From a bacterium (GTDB lineage: Bacteria > Patescibacteriota > Minisyncoccia > UBA6257 > GWB1-50-10): a stretch of 52,868 nucleotides of DNA. Location: NCBI GenBank assembly GCA_027310365.1, contig DAIDAY010000004.1, positions 1-52,868 of the forward strand, given 5' to 3'. This document shows, in pieces, positions 36,433-45,140 of this stretch. Position 1 is the first letter of the stretch, and every line of letters starts with the position of its first letter. The notes beneath the pieces were generated by a model. It made no database searches, was not told where the DNA came from, and was given only the letters and a program-made list of their open reading frames with translations. A program made the position numbers and the translations under genes.

Positions 36433-36960
36433 TTATTTTGAGCCTCCGAGGCCGTTCTGGCTTGTGCTCGGCCCAATTCCCGTGCCGATTTGGCGCACCA
36501 CCTCCGTAATCGAGCAAGTTTTTTGCAAAGTCTCGGTAATGGTCTTGCATACCGTGCCACCGACCATCTTGCCCAGCGCTCCGTCGCAAAGTCCGTCGAC
36601 ACTCCATGCGTCCCCCAAAACCCAGGTCTGGGGAGTGGGGTAATTGTAATAGGAATAGAGTCTGGTGAGGCCAAGGAGAATCATGATCGGTATGGGTATG
36701 CCGAAAACGTTGATATTGAGGAATCCCAGCGTTCTTTGTTGCCGGTTTGTGCTATCAATGATTGTCAGCTTGTCCACCGTGGCCGTAATGGTTCCCAGCG
36801 TCAGCGTCGCTAGTGCCGTTGTCAGCTGAGTGCATCCCACGGCGGGGATGTAGACGGCGATCTTTCCGCCGAATGGCGAAGCGAGAAGAGCGGCTTGGCT
36901 CACGTACGGAAGAAGCGCTATCGCCAGCGCCGTCGCGGCAGCTGTCTTGATACCTTTCAT
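36433..36960 (-). CDS. small secreted/membrane protein, T4SS-locus associated
   Basis: Signal peptide MKGIKTAAATALAIALLPYVSQA; hydrophobic FGIPIPIMILLGLTRLYSYY. Confidence 0.6.
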   Translation of the reverse strand: MKGIKTAAATALAIALLPYVSQAALLASPFGGKIAVYIPAVGCTQLTTALATLTLGTITATVDKLTIIDSTNRQQRTLGFLNINVFGIPIPIMILLGLTRLYSYYNYPTPQTWVLGDAWSVDGLCDGALGKMVGGTVCKTITETLQKTCSITEVVRQIGTGIGPSTSQNGLGGSK

Positions 36961-37739
36961 TTGTTCTGATTATACAACGCCAGAAAGAGATTGTGTATTT
37001 GTTCGGATGATAAATTTTGCGCCCGGTCGCCCGGGTTGATGCCGACACTGTTTAATTTCTCGGCCCATTTGTCTTTCATCATCAACAATTTTTCATTTGT
37101 CATGAGGTTGTTTCCTATTGTTTTCCGGGGCTGTTTGAAGAGCGTGTGGATAAATTCAAAATAGCGAGGGTCTGGGATGCGGGGTTGGGGGTTCAGGACG
37201 ATGATGGCCGAGTCAATCTTCGGGGGCGGGGAAAAATCCCCCTTCCCCACCCGGGCGATGATTTTTGGTTCCGCCCATGATTGCGTGATCGCCGCCAGGA
37301 GATTCATTTTCGGCGGCTCCGCGCACATTCTCTCCGCGACCTCTTTCTGGATGAGAAGCGCTATTCTTTCCGGTTTGTGTTCCAGTTCACTCAGAATTCT
37401 CAAAAGGTGCCCGGTGATGTAGTAAGGGATATTGCCGACTATTTTGCAGTCGGAGTTTTTTACCACCGAGGGGAGTTTCTTCAATGCATCGCCAGCCAAA
37501 ATTTCCACATTTTTATTGTTTTTAAATTCGCTTTTCAGCCGTTGTGCGAGTTGAATATCTTTTTCTATCGCAGTTACCTTTATCGCCGTTTTATCATTAT
37601 TCATTACTAATTGTCTCGTCAGTTCTCCGTGCCCCGGGCCGATCTCGATGATGGCGTCGCCGCTCTTTATGTCGAGGGCGGCGGCTATTTGCCTCAATAC
37701 TTGTTTGTTTTTCAGGAAATGTTGCCCCAAACGCTGCAT
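36957..37739 (-). CDS. rsmA: 16S rRNA (adenine1518/1519-N6)-dimethyltransferase
   Basis: LGQHFLKNKQVLRQIAAAL...DAIIEIGPGHGELTRQL, KIVGNIPYYITGHLL. Confidence 0.93.
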   Translation of the reverse strand: MQRLGQHFLKNKQVLRQIAAALDIKSGDAIIEIGPGHGELTRQLVMNNDKTAIKVTAIEKDIQLAQRLKSEFKNNKNVEILAGDALKKLPSVVKNSDCKIVGNIPYYITGHLLRILSELEHKPERIALLIQKEVAERMCAEPPKMNLLAAITQSWAEPKIIARVGKGDFSPPPKIDSAIIVLNPQPRIPDPRYFEFIHTLFKQPRKTIGNNLMTNEKLLMMKDKWAEKLNSVGINPGDRAQNLSSEQIHNLFLALYNQNK

Positions 37740-37789
37740 GGTGCTATCATTCTACCATTACGAGGTGGTCTCTATATATAAAGGCCGCG

Positions 37790-38221
37790 ATGCGGTCTTG
37801 TTTGAAATCCGCGCTCTTCTGGGCGGCGTTCTTGTTTGTTTTGTCGAGCGTCCTTGCCGTTCTCGGCACCGGCCGAACGGCCGAAGGTTTCAGCGGCAGC
37901 GTTTTTCGGAGTACAGACTCGGGGGCGCATTTTGATTCATATGTCCAGGCGGGTGTCGGGGAAGCCGGGTCGTATGAAGATGCGAATGTGGAAAACGGAT
38001 TCATCGGGGATTCGGCGGTTCTCGGCAGCCGGCATTCCGTCACCGACCTTGGGTTCGGCGCAGGGGGGTCATTGCAGTACAAAACCAGGGGGGGAGACGG
38101 CATCCAGACGCTGGCTGCGCAATTCGGCGTTTCTTCTTCCTCCTTGATGGGGAAAAATTCCGGCCTCCGATCGGCGAAAACGATCAAGCCTGGAACAATG
38201 ATTACCATCCCCGCCCGTTAG
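37790..38221 (+). CDS. exported LysM-domain-like protein
   Basis: N-terminal TM; C-terminal GDGIQTLAAQFGVSSSSLMGKNSGLRSAKTIKPGTMITIP. Confidence 0.75.
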   Translation: MRSCLKSALFWAAFLFVLSSVLAVLGTGRTAEGFSGSVFRSTDSGAHFDSYVQAGVGEAGSYEDANVENGFIGDSAVLGSRHSVTDLGFGAGGSLQYKTRGGDGIQTLAAQFGVSSSSLMGKNSGLRSAKTIKPGTMITIPAR

Positions 38222-38358
38222 TTCTCTCCCGCACCGAACGACAGCGAGCTTCAGCGGAGTGTTGGCCGGGGATGAACCGGCGATTTTCCGTTTTACAGGA
38301 GTGCCGAAGATTATCCTTGGCGTCGAATGCGCAAACTTCACTCGATGCGGGTGGAAGC

Positions 38359-39894
38359 CTACTCTTCCTTCGCGCGATACTGGAACGCTTCCGCGAGATG
38401 GTTCTTTGTTATCAGGGGCGCATTTTCAAGATCAGCTATCGTTTGGCCGACCTTCAGGATGCGATAGTATCCCCTGCCCGACAGAAAACTCTTATCCATA
38501 ACCTCTTTTAAAAACCGTTCAGCTTCGTTTTCCAGTTTCACCGCGACGCCAACCTGTTTGGCGCTCATTTCTGCGTTGGTGCATATCTTGAAACCGAGAT
38601 TTCCGAATCTCACTTTTTGGATTTCCCGCGCGGAAACCACTTGTTCGCGGTGCGCATTCGCATCCCCGAGAGATTGATCCGACATCAACTCTTCCGTTGT
38701 TGTCCTTGGCACGTTGACGTGAATATCCATACGGTCGAGGAGAGGTCCCGAAATTTTCTTTCGATACCTCATTACTTCGTTTGCGGTGCAAACGCATTCT
38801 TTTTCAGGATCGCCGAAGTATCCGCAGGGGCAGGGATTTTTCGCCGCGATGAGGACGAACCGCGCGGGGAATTCAAGAGAAGCGCGGGCGCGCGAAACGG
38901 TAATGCGTCCGCTTTCGATGGGTTGGCGCAAAGCCTCAAGGACGTCCTTCCGAAATTCCGGCAGTTCGTCGAGGAACAATACTCCGCGATGCGCCAAGCT
39001 GATTTCTCCCGGCCGTGGATTTTGACCGCCGCCCACAATGGATATCAATGAAGCGGTGTGATGCGGCGAGCGAAACGGCCGCGTGTTTACAAAGCCGGTT
39101 TCCGGGGAAAGAAAACCGGCTGCGCTCCAAATCTCGGTTATCTCGATCATCTCGTCGTATGATGGGGCGGGAAGGATGGAAGGAAAAGCCTCCGCGAGCA
39201 TTGTTTTTCCCGTACCCGGGGGACCGGAAAAGACAACGTGGTGGCCGCCGGCCGCAGCGACAACCAAAGCCCGTTTCGCCGCTTCCTGGCCCTTGACGTC
39301 CGAGAATGTCGCGGCGTAGGCTGGATTGCTGTTTTCGATGGTGGTCGGATTTTCAGCGGCAAGCGGCTTTGTTCCCTCGAGGTGCTCCAGTATCTCGATG
39401 AGGTTCCGGACGGGAATAACCTTGATGCCTTTTACCAGCGCCGCTTCCCTGGCGTTTTCCCGCGGGAGGAAGAACTCTTCGAATCCTTTCCGTTGGGCGA
39501 GCATTGCCATATTCAGCGCGCCGGCAATCGGGCGGAGCATCCCATCAAGCGCCAATTCTCCGGCGAAGATTTTTTTTGAGGCGTCGAAAATACGGAGCTG
39601 TTCGCTCGCCAGGAGATAGCTGAGGGCGATGGGGAGATCGAAGTGGGAGCCGATCTTTTTCACGTCTGCCGGCGCGAGATTCACCGTTATTTTCCGGTTC
39701 TCTTTGGCCGGCGGCTTGATGCCGGAATTTTTGAGGGCCGAGTTGACCCGTTCCTTTGCTTCCGAGACGGCTTTGTCGGCAAGCCCCACGATGGTAAAAG
39801 CATGAAGGCCGACGTTCAAATCGGCTTCCACTTCGATCAACTGGGCATTGATTCCTTCAAGCTCCGCTCCGTAGAGCTTTTGCACGGTGCGCAT
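38359..39894 (-). CDS. comM: YifB/ComM-like Mg-chelatase family AAA+ ATPase
   Basis: GLADKAVSEAKERVNSALKNSG, FSGPPGTGKTMLAEAFPSILP, NPCPCGYFGDPEKECVCT. Confidence 0.93.
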   Translation of the reverse strand: MRTVQKLYGAELEGINAQLIEVEADLNVGLHAFTIVGLADKAVSEAKERVNSALKNSGIKPPAKENRKITVNLAPADVKKIGSHFDLPIALSYLLASEQLRIFDASKKIFAGELALDGMLRPIAGALNMAMLAQRKGFEEFFLPRENAREAALVKGIKVIPVRNLIEILEHLEGTKPLAAENPTTIENSNPAYAATFSDVKGQEAAKRALVVAAAGGHHVVFSGPPGTGKTMLAEAFPSILPAPSYDEMIEITEIWSAAGFLSPETGFVNTRPFRSPHHTASLISIVGGGQNPRPGEISLAHRGVLFLDELPEFRKDVLEALRQPIESGRITVSRARASLEFPARFVLIAAKNPCPCGYFGDPEKECVCTANEVMRYRKKISGPLLDRMDIHVNVPRTTTEELMSDQSLGDANAHREQVVSAREIQKVRFGNLGFKICTNAEMSAKQVGVAVKLENEAERFLKEVMDKSFLSGRGYYRILKVGQTIADLENAPLITKNHLAEAFQYRAKEE

Positions 39895-39909
39895 AGACCC
39901 CCCCGTTTC

Positions 39910-40251
39910 TTACCGTTTTCGTTCTTTCATCTTGCAGCTTTTGCACAGGAGCGATTCTGGGTCGATGTTCAGAATTTCCTTTTCGATGCTCTTGCCGCAT
40001 TCTGCGCAGGCGCCAAAAGTGCCGTTTTTGATTCGCTCGAGAGCGCTGTCGATCTGCTCCAGGCGCTTATCTTGGCTTTGTTTGACGCTCAGGAAATTTG
40101 CCGTTTCCTCGGCTTCATCGGCTTCCTCCTCTCCGTGATCGGTGTCGTCTCCGAAATCAAGTTCCGACGCGAACCGCCGCATGCTCTCCGCGATGCGTTC
40201 ACGTTCCGCAACGAGCTTTTCCTTTAAGCGTTCTATTTCTTTTTTATCCAT
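39910..40251 (-). CDS. TraR/DksA family zinc-finger protein
   Basis: ALERIKNGTFGACAECGKSIEKEILNIDPESLLCKSCKMK. Confidence 0.88.
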   Translation of the reverse strand: MDKKEIERLKEKLVAERERIAESMRRFASELDFGDDTDHGEEEADEAEETANFLSVKQSQDKRLEQIDSALERIKNGTFGACAECGKSIEKEILNIDPESLLCKSCKMKERKR

Positions 40252-40252
40252 C

Positions 40253-40354
40253 CTATTGGAAACAAAACGCCTTTTTCATAAGCGACAATCCATGATGCGT
40301 GATTACCTCGATTCCTTTGGCGACGATCCTTGTCATAAGTTTGCGGTTTCTCGC
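40253..40354 (-). other. homologue of the 28728-28838 small ORF, stop codon 1 nt before the DksA-like start
   Basis: ARNRKLMTRIVAKGIEVITHHGLSLMKKAFCFQ* followed by G then ATG; ungapped alignment to the upstream-of-VirB4 ORF; clear ATG only at the internal M (27-aa form). Confidence 0.5.
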
Positions 40355-40424
40355 GTGATCCCTGGAATAAGCAGGCGCGCGAATTTTTTATTATCGCTGG
40401 GATAAAATAAGCGACTTCCGTTTT

Positions 40425-41468
40425 TTATTGCAAACTCCGAACCGCCAATTTATACCCGTCGTATGATGCGGCGACAATGAGCGTATTGTTGCTCCAGCCG
40501 TAATCGATAGCGTAGCCGCTCTTGCTGAACGAAACGTACCGGTTGGCCGTCGCAGGCTCGCCGTTCTTCCAGGCCCCCTCCGTTCCCGGATTCTGGGCGA
40601 AGAAATTTTTGAGGTTGGTGTTCGATTCGAAAATTTGCGCAAACGACGCTTTCTCGTCGACGAGCGCCGAAGCGGAAGAAAGTTGCGCGGCAAAACCGAT
40701 CCACTGCGTTCCGCTGGCATCGACGTACAAGAAGGCTGATGTGCGAGTCGGGTCGAAGGCTGTATTCAAGCCGGATTGGGTTAAGTCTGCCGATATGAGC
40801 GACCGCAGCATATCGGAGAAAGAAACCGGATTGCCGTTCTGATCCTGCGGCACCACTTCAACGAAGGCGGGTCCCTTGGACACCCCGGCGTTCACATTGA
40901 TGAGATCGGCGGCGGCCAGCGGCCAGCTCGAGGTCACAGAGGCATCGGCAGTTTTGAAAAGAGAGGAATGAATGATTGCGGAGGGAATGGCGGAAGGCGC
41001 CGACGTCGTTGCCGTGGATGTTTCTGTTGCGGTTTCCGTCGTCGCAGCCGGCGTTGTCTCGGTCGCCGGCGCGCCGGCGTTTGTTTCGGAGGTTTGGCTT
41101 GCCGGCGGCTGTGCGTTGTTGTTCCCCGCGAACATCGGATAAATCACAAAGTAGCCCAGCGCTCCCAAGGCGATCACGACGAGAAATGCGATGACGCCGG
41201 TTACGGCTCCCCTCCCTTTCTTGGGGGGTTTCACCGAGTTGGGAAGCGAGTCGGTCGGAATGGTGCCGGCGGGGTTCGCCGTCGGCACGTCGGGTATTTT
41301 AAAACTGAAATCCTCCGGAACCGGCGCAACAGGCGCCGCGGGAGGCGTCGCCGCCTCGGGTGTGTACGGTTTCGGCGTTCCGCTCGTTTGCACCGAATTC
41401 ATATCGGAGTTCATTGTCCGAAGATCGACGTTGGGGTTTTGCCCCTGATTAAAATTTTGGTCTGCCAT
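40425..41468 (-). CDS. single-TM protein with Pro-rich N-terminus, unknown
   Basis: MADQNFNQGQNPNVDL..., TM GAVTGVIAFLVVIALGALGYFVIYPMF; start 41468 preferred because TATAAT overlaps the track start. Confidence 0.65.
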   Translation of the reverse strand: MADQNFNQGQNPNVDLRTMNSDMNSVQTSGTPKPYTPEAATPPAAPVAPVPEDFSFKIPDVPTANPAGTIPTDSLPNSVKPPKKGRGAVTGVIAFLVVIALGALGYFVIYPMFAGNNNAQPPASQTSETNAGAPATETTPAATTETATETSTATTSAPSAIPSAIIHSSLFKTADASVTSSWPLAAADLINVNAGVSKGPAFVEVVPQDQNGNPVSFSDMLRSLISADLTQSGLNTAFDPTRTSAFLYVDASGTQWIGFAAQLSSASALVDEKASFAQIFESNTNLKNFFAQNPGTEGAWKNGEPATANRYVSFSKSGYAIDYGWSNNTLIVAASYDGYKLAVRSLQ

Positions 41469-41521
41469 TGTCTCCATTATAGCACAATGGGAGTCGCGAG
41501 TTCACCCTGCGTACGGAAACA

Positions 41522-43579
41522 CTACTGCTGCGGCGCCTGGCTTGGTGCGAGGTTCAGCTGCTTGATCGAGAGACCGATCTTGCCGTTGTCCACCCTGATG
41601 ATTTTCGCCTTGACCCGGTCGCCAAGCTTCACCACGTCTTCCACTTTTTTCACGAAGCCGTTTTTGAGCTCCGAAACGTGAATCATGCCGTCTTGACCGC
41701 CGCCTAAGTCGACGATCGCGCCGAATTCGAGGATCCGGACCACCGGACCTTCAACAATTTCGCCCGCGCGGTATTCGTGAACCACCTCCCGTATCAGCTG
41801 AAGGGCTTTGGCGACGGCGTCGTCTTCGTACCCCGCGACGTAAACCTTCCCGTCTTCTTCTATATCTATCGTCACCTTGTTTGCGGTTGCATCGAGAATG
41901 CCGTTGATCACCTTGCCGCCCGGGCCGATGAGTTCGCCGATTTTTTCTTTCGGTATCTCGACGATCGTGATCTTCGGCGCGTACGGCGAAAGTTCTTTTC
42001 GCGGTGCGCCGATGGTCTTGTCCATGAAATCCAGTATCTGGAACCGAGCCTTCTTTGCCGCGGCAAGCGCCTCGCCGAAGATTTTCGCCGTGATGCCGCC
42101 GATCTTCACATCCATCTGGATGGCATTGATGCCGTCCCGCGTTCCCGAGACTTTGAAATCCATGTCGCCGTAGTGATCTTCCGGCCCCTGGATGTCGGTC
42201 AAGAGTTGGTACTCGTCATCCTTGTCGCCGGTCATGAGGCCGATGGAAATCCCGGCAACCTGTTTTTTGACGGGAACGCCGGCATCCATAAGAGAAAGCG
42301 ACGCGGCGCAGGTTGACGCCATCGACGACGATCCGTTCGAGGAAAGCGTTTCCGCGACGATCCGTATCGTATAGGGAAATTCTTCCATCGACGGAAGGAC
42401 CGCGCTGATGCCCTTTTGAGCTAAATTGCCGTGGCCGATTTCGCGCCTTCCGGGGCCGCGCGATCGCGAAGTCTCGCCGACTGAAAAGCCAGGGAAATTG
42501 TAGTGGAGCATAAACCGCTTCTTGCCGGTCGTCTCCATCGTCTCGACGATTTGTTCCGCTCCCGGCGCGGCCAAAGTTGTTATCGCGAGGACTTGCGTTT
42601 CGCCTCGCATGAAAAGCGCCGATCCGTGCGTGCGCTTGAAGAGTCCGACCTCGCTCCAGAGGTCGCGTATCTCGTCGAATTTCCGTCCATCAGCCCGCTT
42701 GCCGCGTTTCAGGGCGAGATCGTGAACAAATTTGTCCACCTCGTCCTCGAAGACCGCCTCGGCGGCTTTGAGTGATTCCTCGGTTTCGCCGGATTCCTTG
42801 AGATGGTCGAAAAGTTTTGACTTCAGTTCTTCTGTCTTTTTTTCCTTGAGCGCCGTCTCGACGTCGTTGGCGATAAACTTGCCGATTTTATTTTTGAGGC
42901 TTGGGTCGCCGGCCGCGAGAATAACATTCGCCTTCGGCTTGCCGATTTCTTTGATGATGCTTCTTTGAAACGCGACGAGCTGTTTGATATTTTCATGCGC
43001 CCTTTCAAAAATTTCTTGGGCGTCGGATTCTCGTTCTTCCTTTCCCCCGAATTCGATCATATTCACCTTTGTTTCCGTCCCCGCGAAAAATCCCGAGATG
43101 TTTTCGCCTCTCGTGACCTTGACGCCCGCAACGGGCCCTTCCCACGGTATGTCGGAAATGGCAAGCGCGGTCGAGGATGCGAGGAGCGCGATTTCATCGG
43201 GGTCGTTCTTCTCGTCGTACGCGAGGACGGTTACCACCACCTGAATCTCCCGCCTGAGGCGCGGATCGAAAAGCGGCCGAACCGTCCGATCAATGAGACG
43301 CGATGAAAGAATTGCTTCGTCGGAAGGCCTCCCCTCCCTTCTGATAAAGCGGCTGCCGATGATTTTCCCGGCGGCATAGAAACGTTCCTCGTAGTCGACG
43401 GTCAGGGGGAAAAAATCCCCCGGCTTATCGATGTCGCTCATGACGACGGTTGCAAGAACCGCCGTCTCCCCCGACTTTCCGATGACTGCCCCGTTCGCCT
43501 GTCCCGCGATTTTTGAGATCTCGAGGGAAAAGTCCCTGCCGTCGACGGTCGTTTGGTATGTTTTTTTATCAAGATCCAT
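41522..43579 (-). CDS. pnp: polyribonucleotide nucleotidyltransferase
   Basis: Two RNase PH domains, KH (IVEIPKEKIGELIGPGGKVINGI) and S1 (EIVEGPVVRILEFGAIVDLGGGQDGMIHVSEL). Confidence 0.96.
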   Translation of the reverse strand: MDLDKKTYQTTVDGRDFSLEISKIAGQANGAVIGKSGETAVLATVVMSDIDKPGDFFPLTVDYEERFYAAGKIIGSRFIRREGRPSDEAILSSRLIDRTVRPLFDPRLRREIQVVVTVLAYDEKNDPDEIALLASSTALAISDIPWEGPVAGVKVTRGENISGFFAGTETKVNMIEFGGKEERESDAQEIFERAHENIKQLVAFQRSIIKEIGKPKANVILAAGDPSLKNKIGKFIANDVETALKEKKTEELKSKLFDHLKESGETEESLKAAEAVFEDEVDKFVHDLALKRGKRADGRKFDEIRDLWSEVGLFKRTHGSALFMRGETQVLAITTLAAPGAEQIVETMETTGKKRFMLHYNFPGFSVGETSRSRGPGRREIGHGNLAQKGISAVLPSMEEFPYTIRIVAETLSSNGSSSMASTCAASLSLMDAGVPVKKQVAGISIGLMTGDKDDEYQLLTDIQGPEDHYGDMDFKVSGTRDGINAIQMDVKIGGITAKIFGEALAAAKKARFQILDFMDKTIGAPRKELSPYAPKITIVEIPKEKIGELIGPGGKVINGILDATANKVTIDIEEDGKVYVAGYEDDAVAKALQLIREVVHEYRAGEIVEGPVVRILEFGAIVDLGGGQDGMIHVSELKNGFVKKVEDVVKLGDRVKAKIIRVDNGKIGLSIKQLNLAPSQAPQQ

Positions 43580-43642
43580 TTTCCTTCATGTATATAACGC
43601 GAAATGACCACTAAAGCATGCCGGCCCTCCGAAAATAGTCTC

Positions 43643-44203
43643 TTATCCCATCCTCCTCCTCTGCCTCGACCCCATTCTCTCGCTTGCCCGTTCGCCGATT
43701 TTCAGAAGCACCCGCGGTATTTTTTCCATATCCATAAACCGGTCAGCCGCCTCCTTGAGCTTCGCGGATGTCGTGTGCCCGAAACCGACGACCTCAACCT
43801 CTTTTCCGAAACCCCACCGAAGGTATTGGACAAGCGGGATGAAATCGCCGTCGCCCGTCACGAGAACGACAGCATCAAGATCGGCAGCGCTCCTGACCGC
43901 GTCGATCGCCATGCCGACGTCCCAATCGCCTTTCTTGGTGCCGTCGGGATACACTTGGAGGTCTTTCGAGCGGAGTTCGAGACCGGTTTTCCGAAGCGCT
44001 TCAAAAAAGGATTCTTCGCCGGTCGTCGGGTCGCTCTTCACGACGTACGCGTACGCCTTGACGAGCTGGCGGCGCCCCACGACGTATTTCAGAAGTTCGT
44101 CAAAATTCACCCTCGCTTGGAAAAGGTTCTTCGCCGAGTGGTAAACGTTTTGGACGTCGATGAAGATCCCAACCCGCTGACTTGCGTTCGTGTTTGACAT
44201 CAC
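43643..44203 (-). CDS. NYN domain (LabA/DUF88-like) putative RNase
   Basis: RVGIFIDVQNVYHSAKNLF...DVGMAIDAVRSAADLDAVVLVTGDGDFIPLVQYLRWGFGKEVEVVGF. Confidence 0.85.
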   Translation of the reverse strand: MMSNTNASQRVGIFIDVQNVYHSAKNLFQARVNFDELLKYVVGRRQLVKAYAYVVKSDPTTGEESFFEALRKTGLELRSKDLQVYPDGTKKGDWDVGMAIDAVRSAADLDAVVLVTGDGDFIPLVQYLRWGFGKEVEVVGFGHTTSAKLKEAADRFMDMEKIPRVLLKIGERASERMGSRQRRRMG

Positions 44204-44466
44204 GCTTCTCTTTCCAATTTCTTGGCGATTTTGGAATAGCTTTTTTCGTCGCTCTCCTTCAGGTACTGGAGAAGGCGCCTTCTCTTTCCCACCATCATCA
44301 AAAGCCCCCGGCGGGACGTGAAATCCTTGGGGTTTTTTTTCAAGTGGTCGGCCAGGAGTTTGATCCTTTTTGACAGAAGAGAGATTTGAACCTCGCTGGA
44401 ACCCGTGTCCTTTTCATGACGCGAGGACTCTTTCATGACGTTCTGTTTTTGCCGTTTGGTAAGCAT
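44200..44466 (-). CDS. rpsO: 30S ribosomal protein S15
   Basis: HEKDTGSSEVQISLLSKRIKLLADHLKKNPKDFTSRRGLLMMVGKRRRLLQYLKE. Confidence 0.95.
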   Translation of the reverse strand: MLTKRQKQNVMKESSRHEKDTGSSEVQISLLSKRIKLLADHLKKNPKDFTSRRGLLMMVGKRRRLLQYLKESDEKSYSKIAKKLEREA

Positions 44467-44473
44467 TGGCTTT

Positions 44474-44502
44474 ATATTATCACGTCATTTCAGATGTGTC
44501 AA
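44474..44502 (-). promoter_or_regulatory. promoter for rpsO
   Basis: Minus strand TTGACA - 17 nt - TAATAT, 7 nt before ATG. Confidence 0.75.
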
Positions 44503-44512
44503 AGTTTTGGAA

Positions 44513-44546
44513 ACAAAAACCCCCGCTTCAATGAAGCGTGCGGGGG
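44513..44546 (-). terminator. intrinsic terminator overlapping the stop codon of tmk
   Basis: Minus strand CCCCCGC...GCGGGGG followed by TTTTTG; nested GCTTC/GAAGC. Confidence 0.7.
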
Positions 44547-45082
44547 AGATTACGCAAAGCAGTTTCCAGTACTTCCTCGGGAGTAAGGGAGTCGGTCTTT
44601 ATCTCGGTGGCGTTTTGAGAGAGTGCGAGAAGTTTGTGGTACTCGATTCTTACGAGACTCTGTTTTTCCCAGTCCCTTTTGTCGCACGCGGACATCGCTC
44701 TCTTCAAGCGGCGTTCTTCTTGAACTTCGGGAGAAACGTCGAAATAGATAGTCCAATCGGGTAAGACGATGTTCCCGAAGTCCTTCAATTTCGCGTCAAC
44801 GCCCGACGCTCGATGATATGCGACGGTCGTCATCCAGTAACGGTCGAGAATGATCATCCCCCTTGATGAGACGATCAATGCAATTTCACGCGACGCCGTT
44901 TTCACTCCTTCAAGATAAAACTGGTAATGCTCTTCGTTGGTCGCATGTTGATCAATGAGATTTCTCTTTGCCATGTACGATGGCGGAGGGGTTCTGTAGA
45001 GCAGGGCTCCGAGACGTTCGGTCATCCCTTCGCAGGCGGTCGATTTGCCCGCATAGTCCAATCCTTCAGCAGCGATGATCAT
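44528..45082 (-). CDS. tmk: thymidylate kinase-like
   Basis: MIIAAEGLDYAGKSTACEGMTERLG (P-loop), ILDRYWMTTVAYHRASG. Confidence 0.82.
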   Translation of the reverse strand: MIIAAEGLDYAGKSTACEGMTERLGALLYRTPPPSYMAKRNLIDQHATNEEHYQFYLEGVKTASREIALIVSSRGMIILDRYWMTTVAYHRASGVDAKLKDFGNIVLPDWTIYFDVSPEVQEERRLKRAMSACDKRDWEKQSLVRIEYHKLLALSQNATEIKTDSLTPEEVLETALRNLPRTLH

Positions 45083-45140
45083 ATGAACCTCGTCGATTTG
45101 TGGGAAAAGCTGCTTTCAGATTAGCCACTTTCTTCGACTC

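Noticed and set aside
38262-38290. tRNA T-arm-like GCCGG-TTCATCC-CCGGC (minus) near 38270
   Set aside because: T-loop is non-canonical, and neither an acceptor stem nor a paired anticodon arm can be found; at best a degenerate remnant
40968-41681. 237-aa plus ORF rich in Arg/Cys/Gly
   Set aside because: Shadow of the Ala/Thr/Pro-rich minus-strand membrane protein
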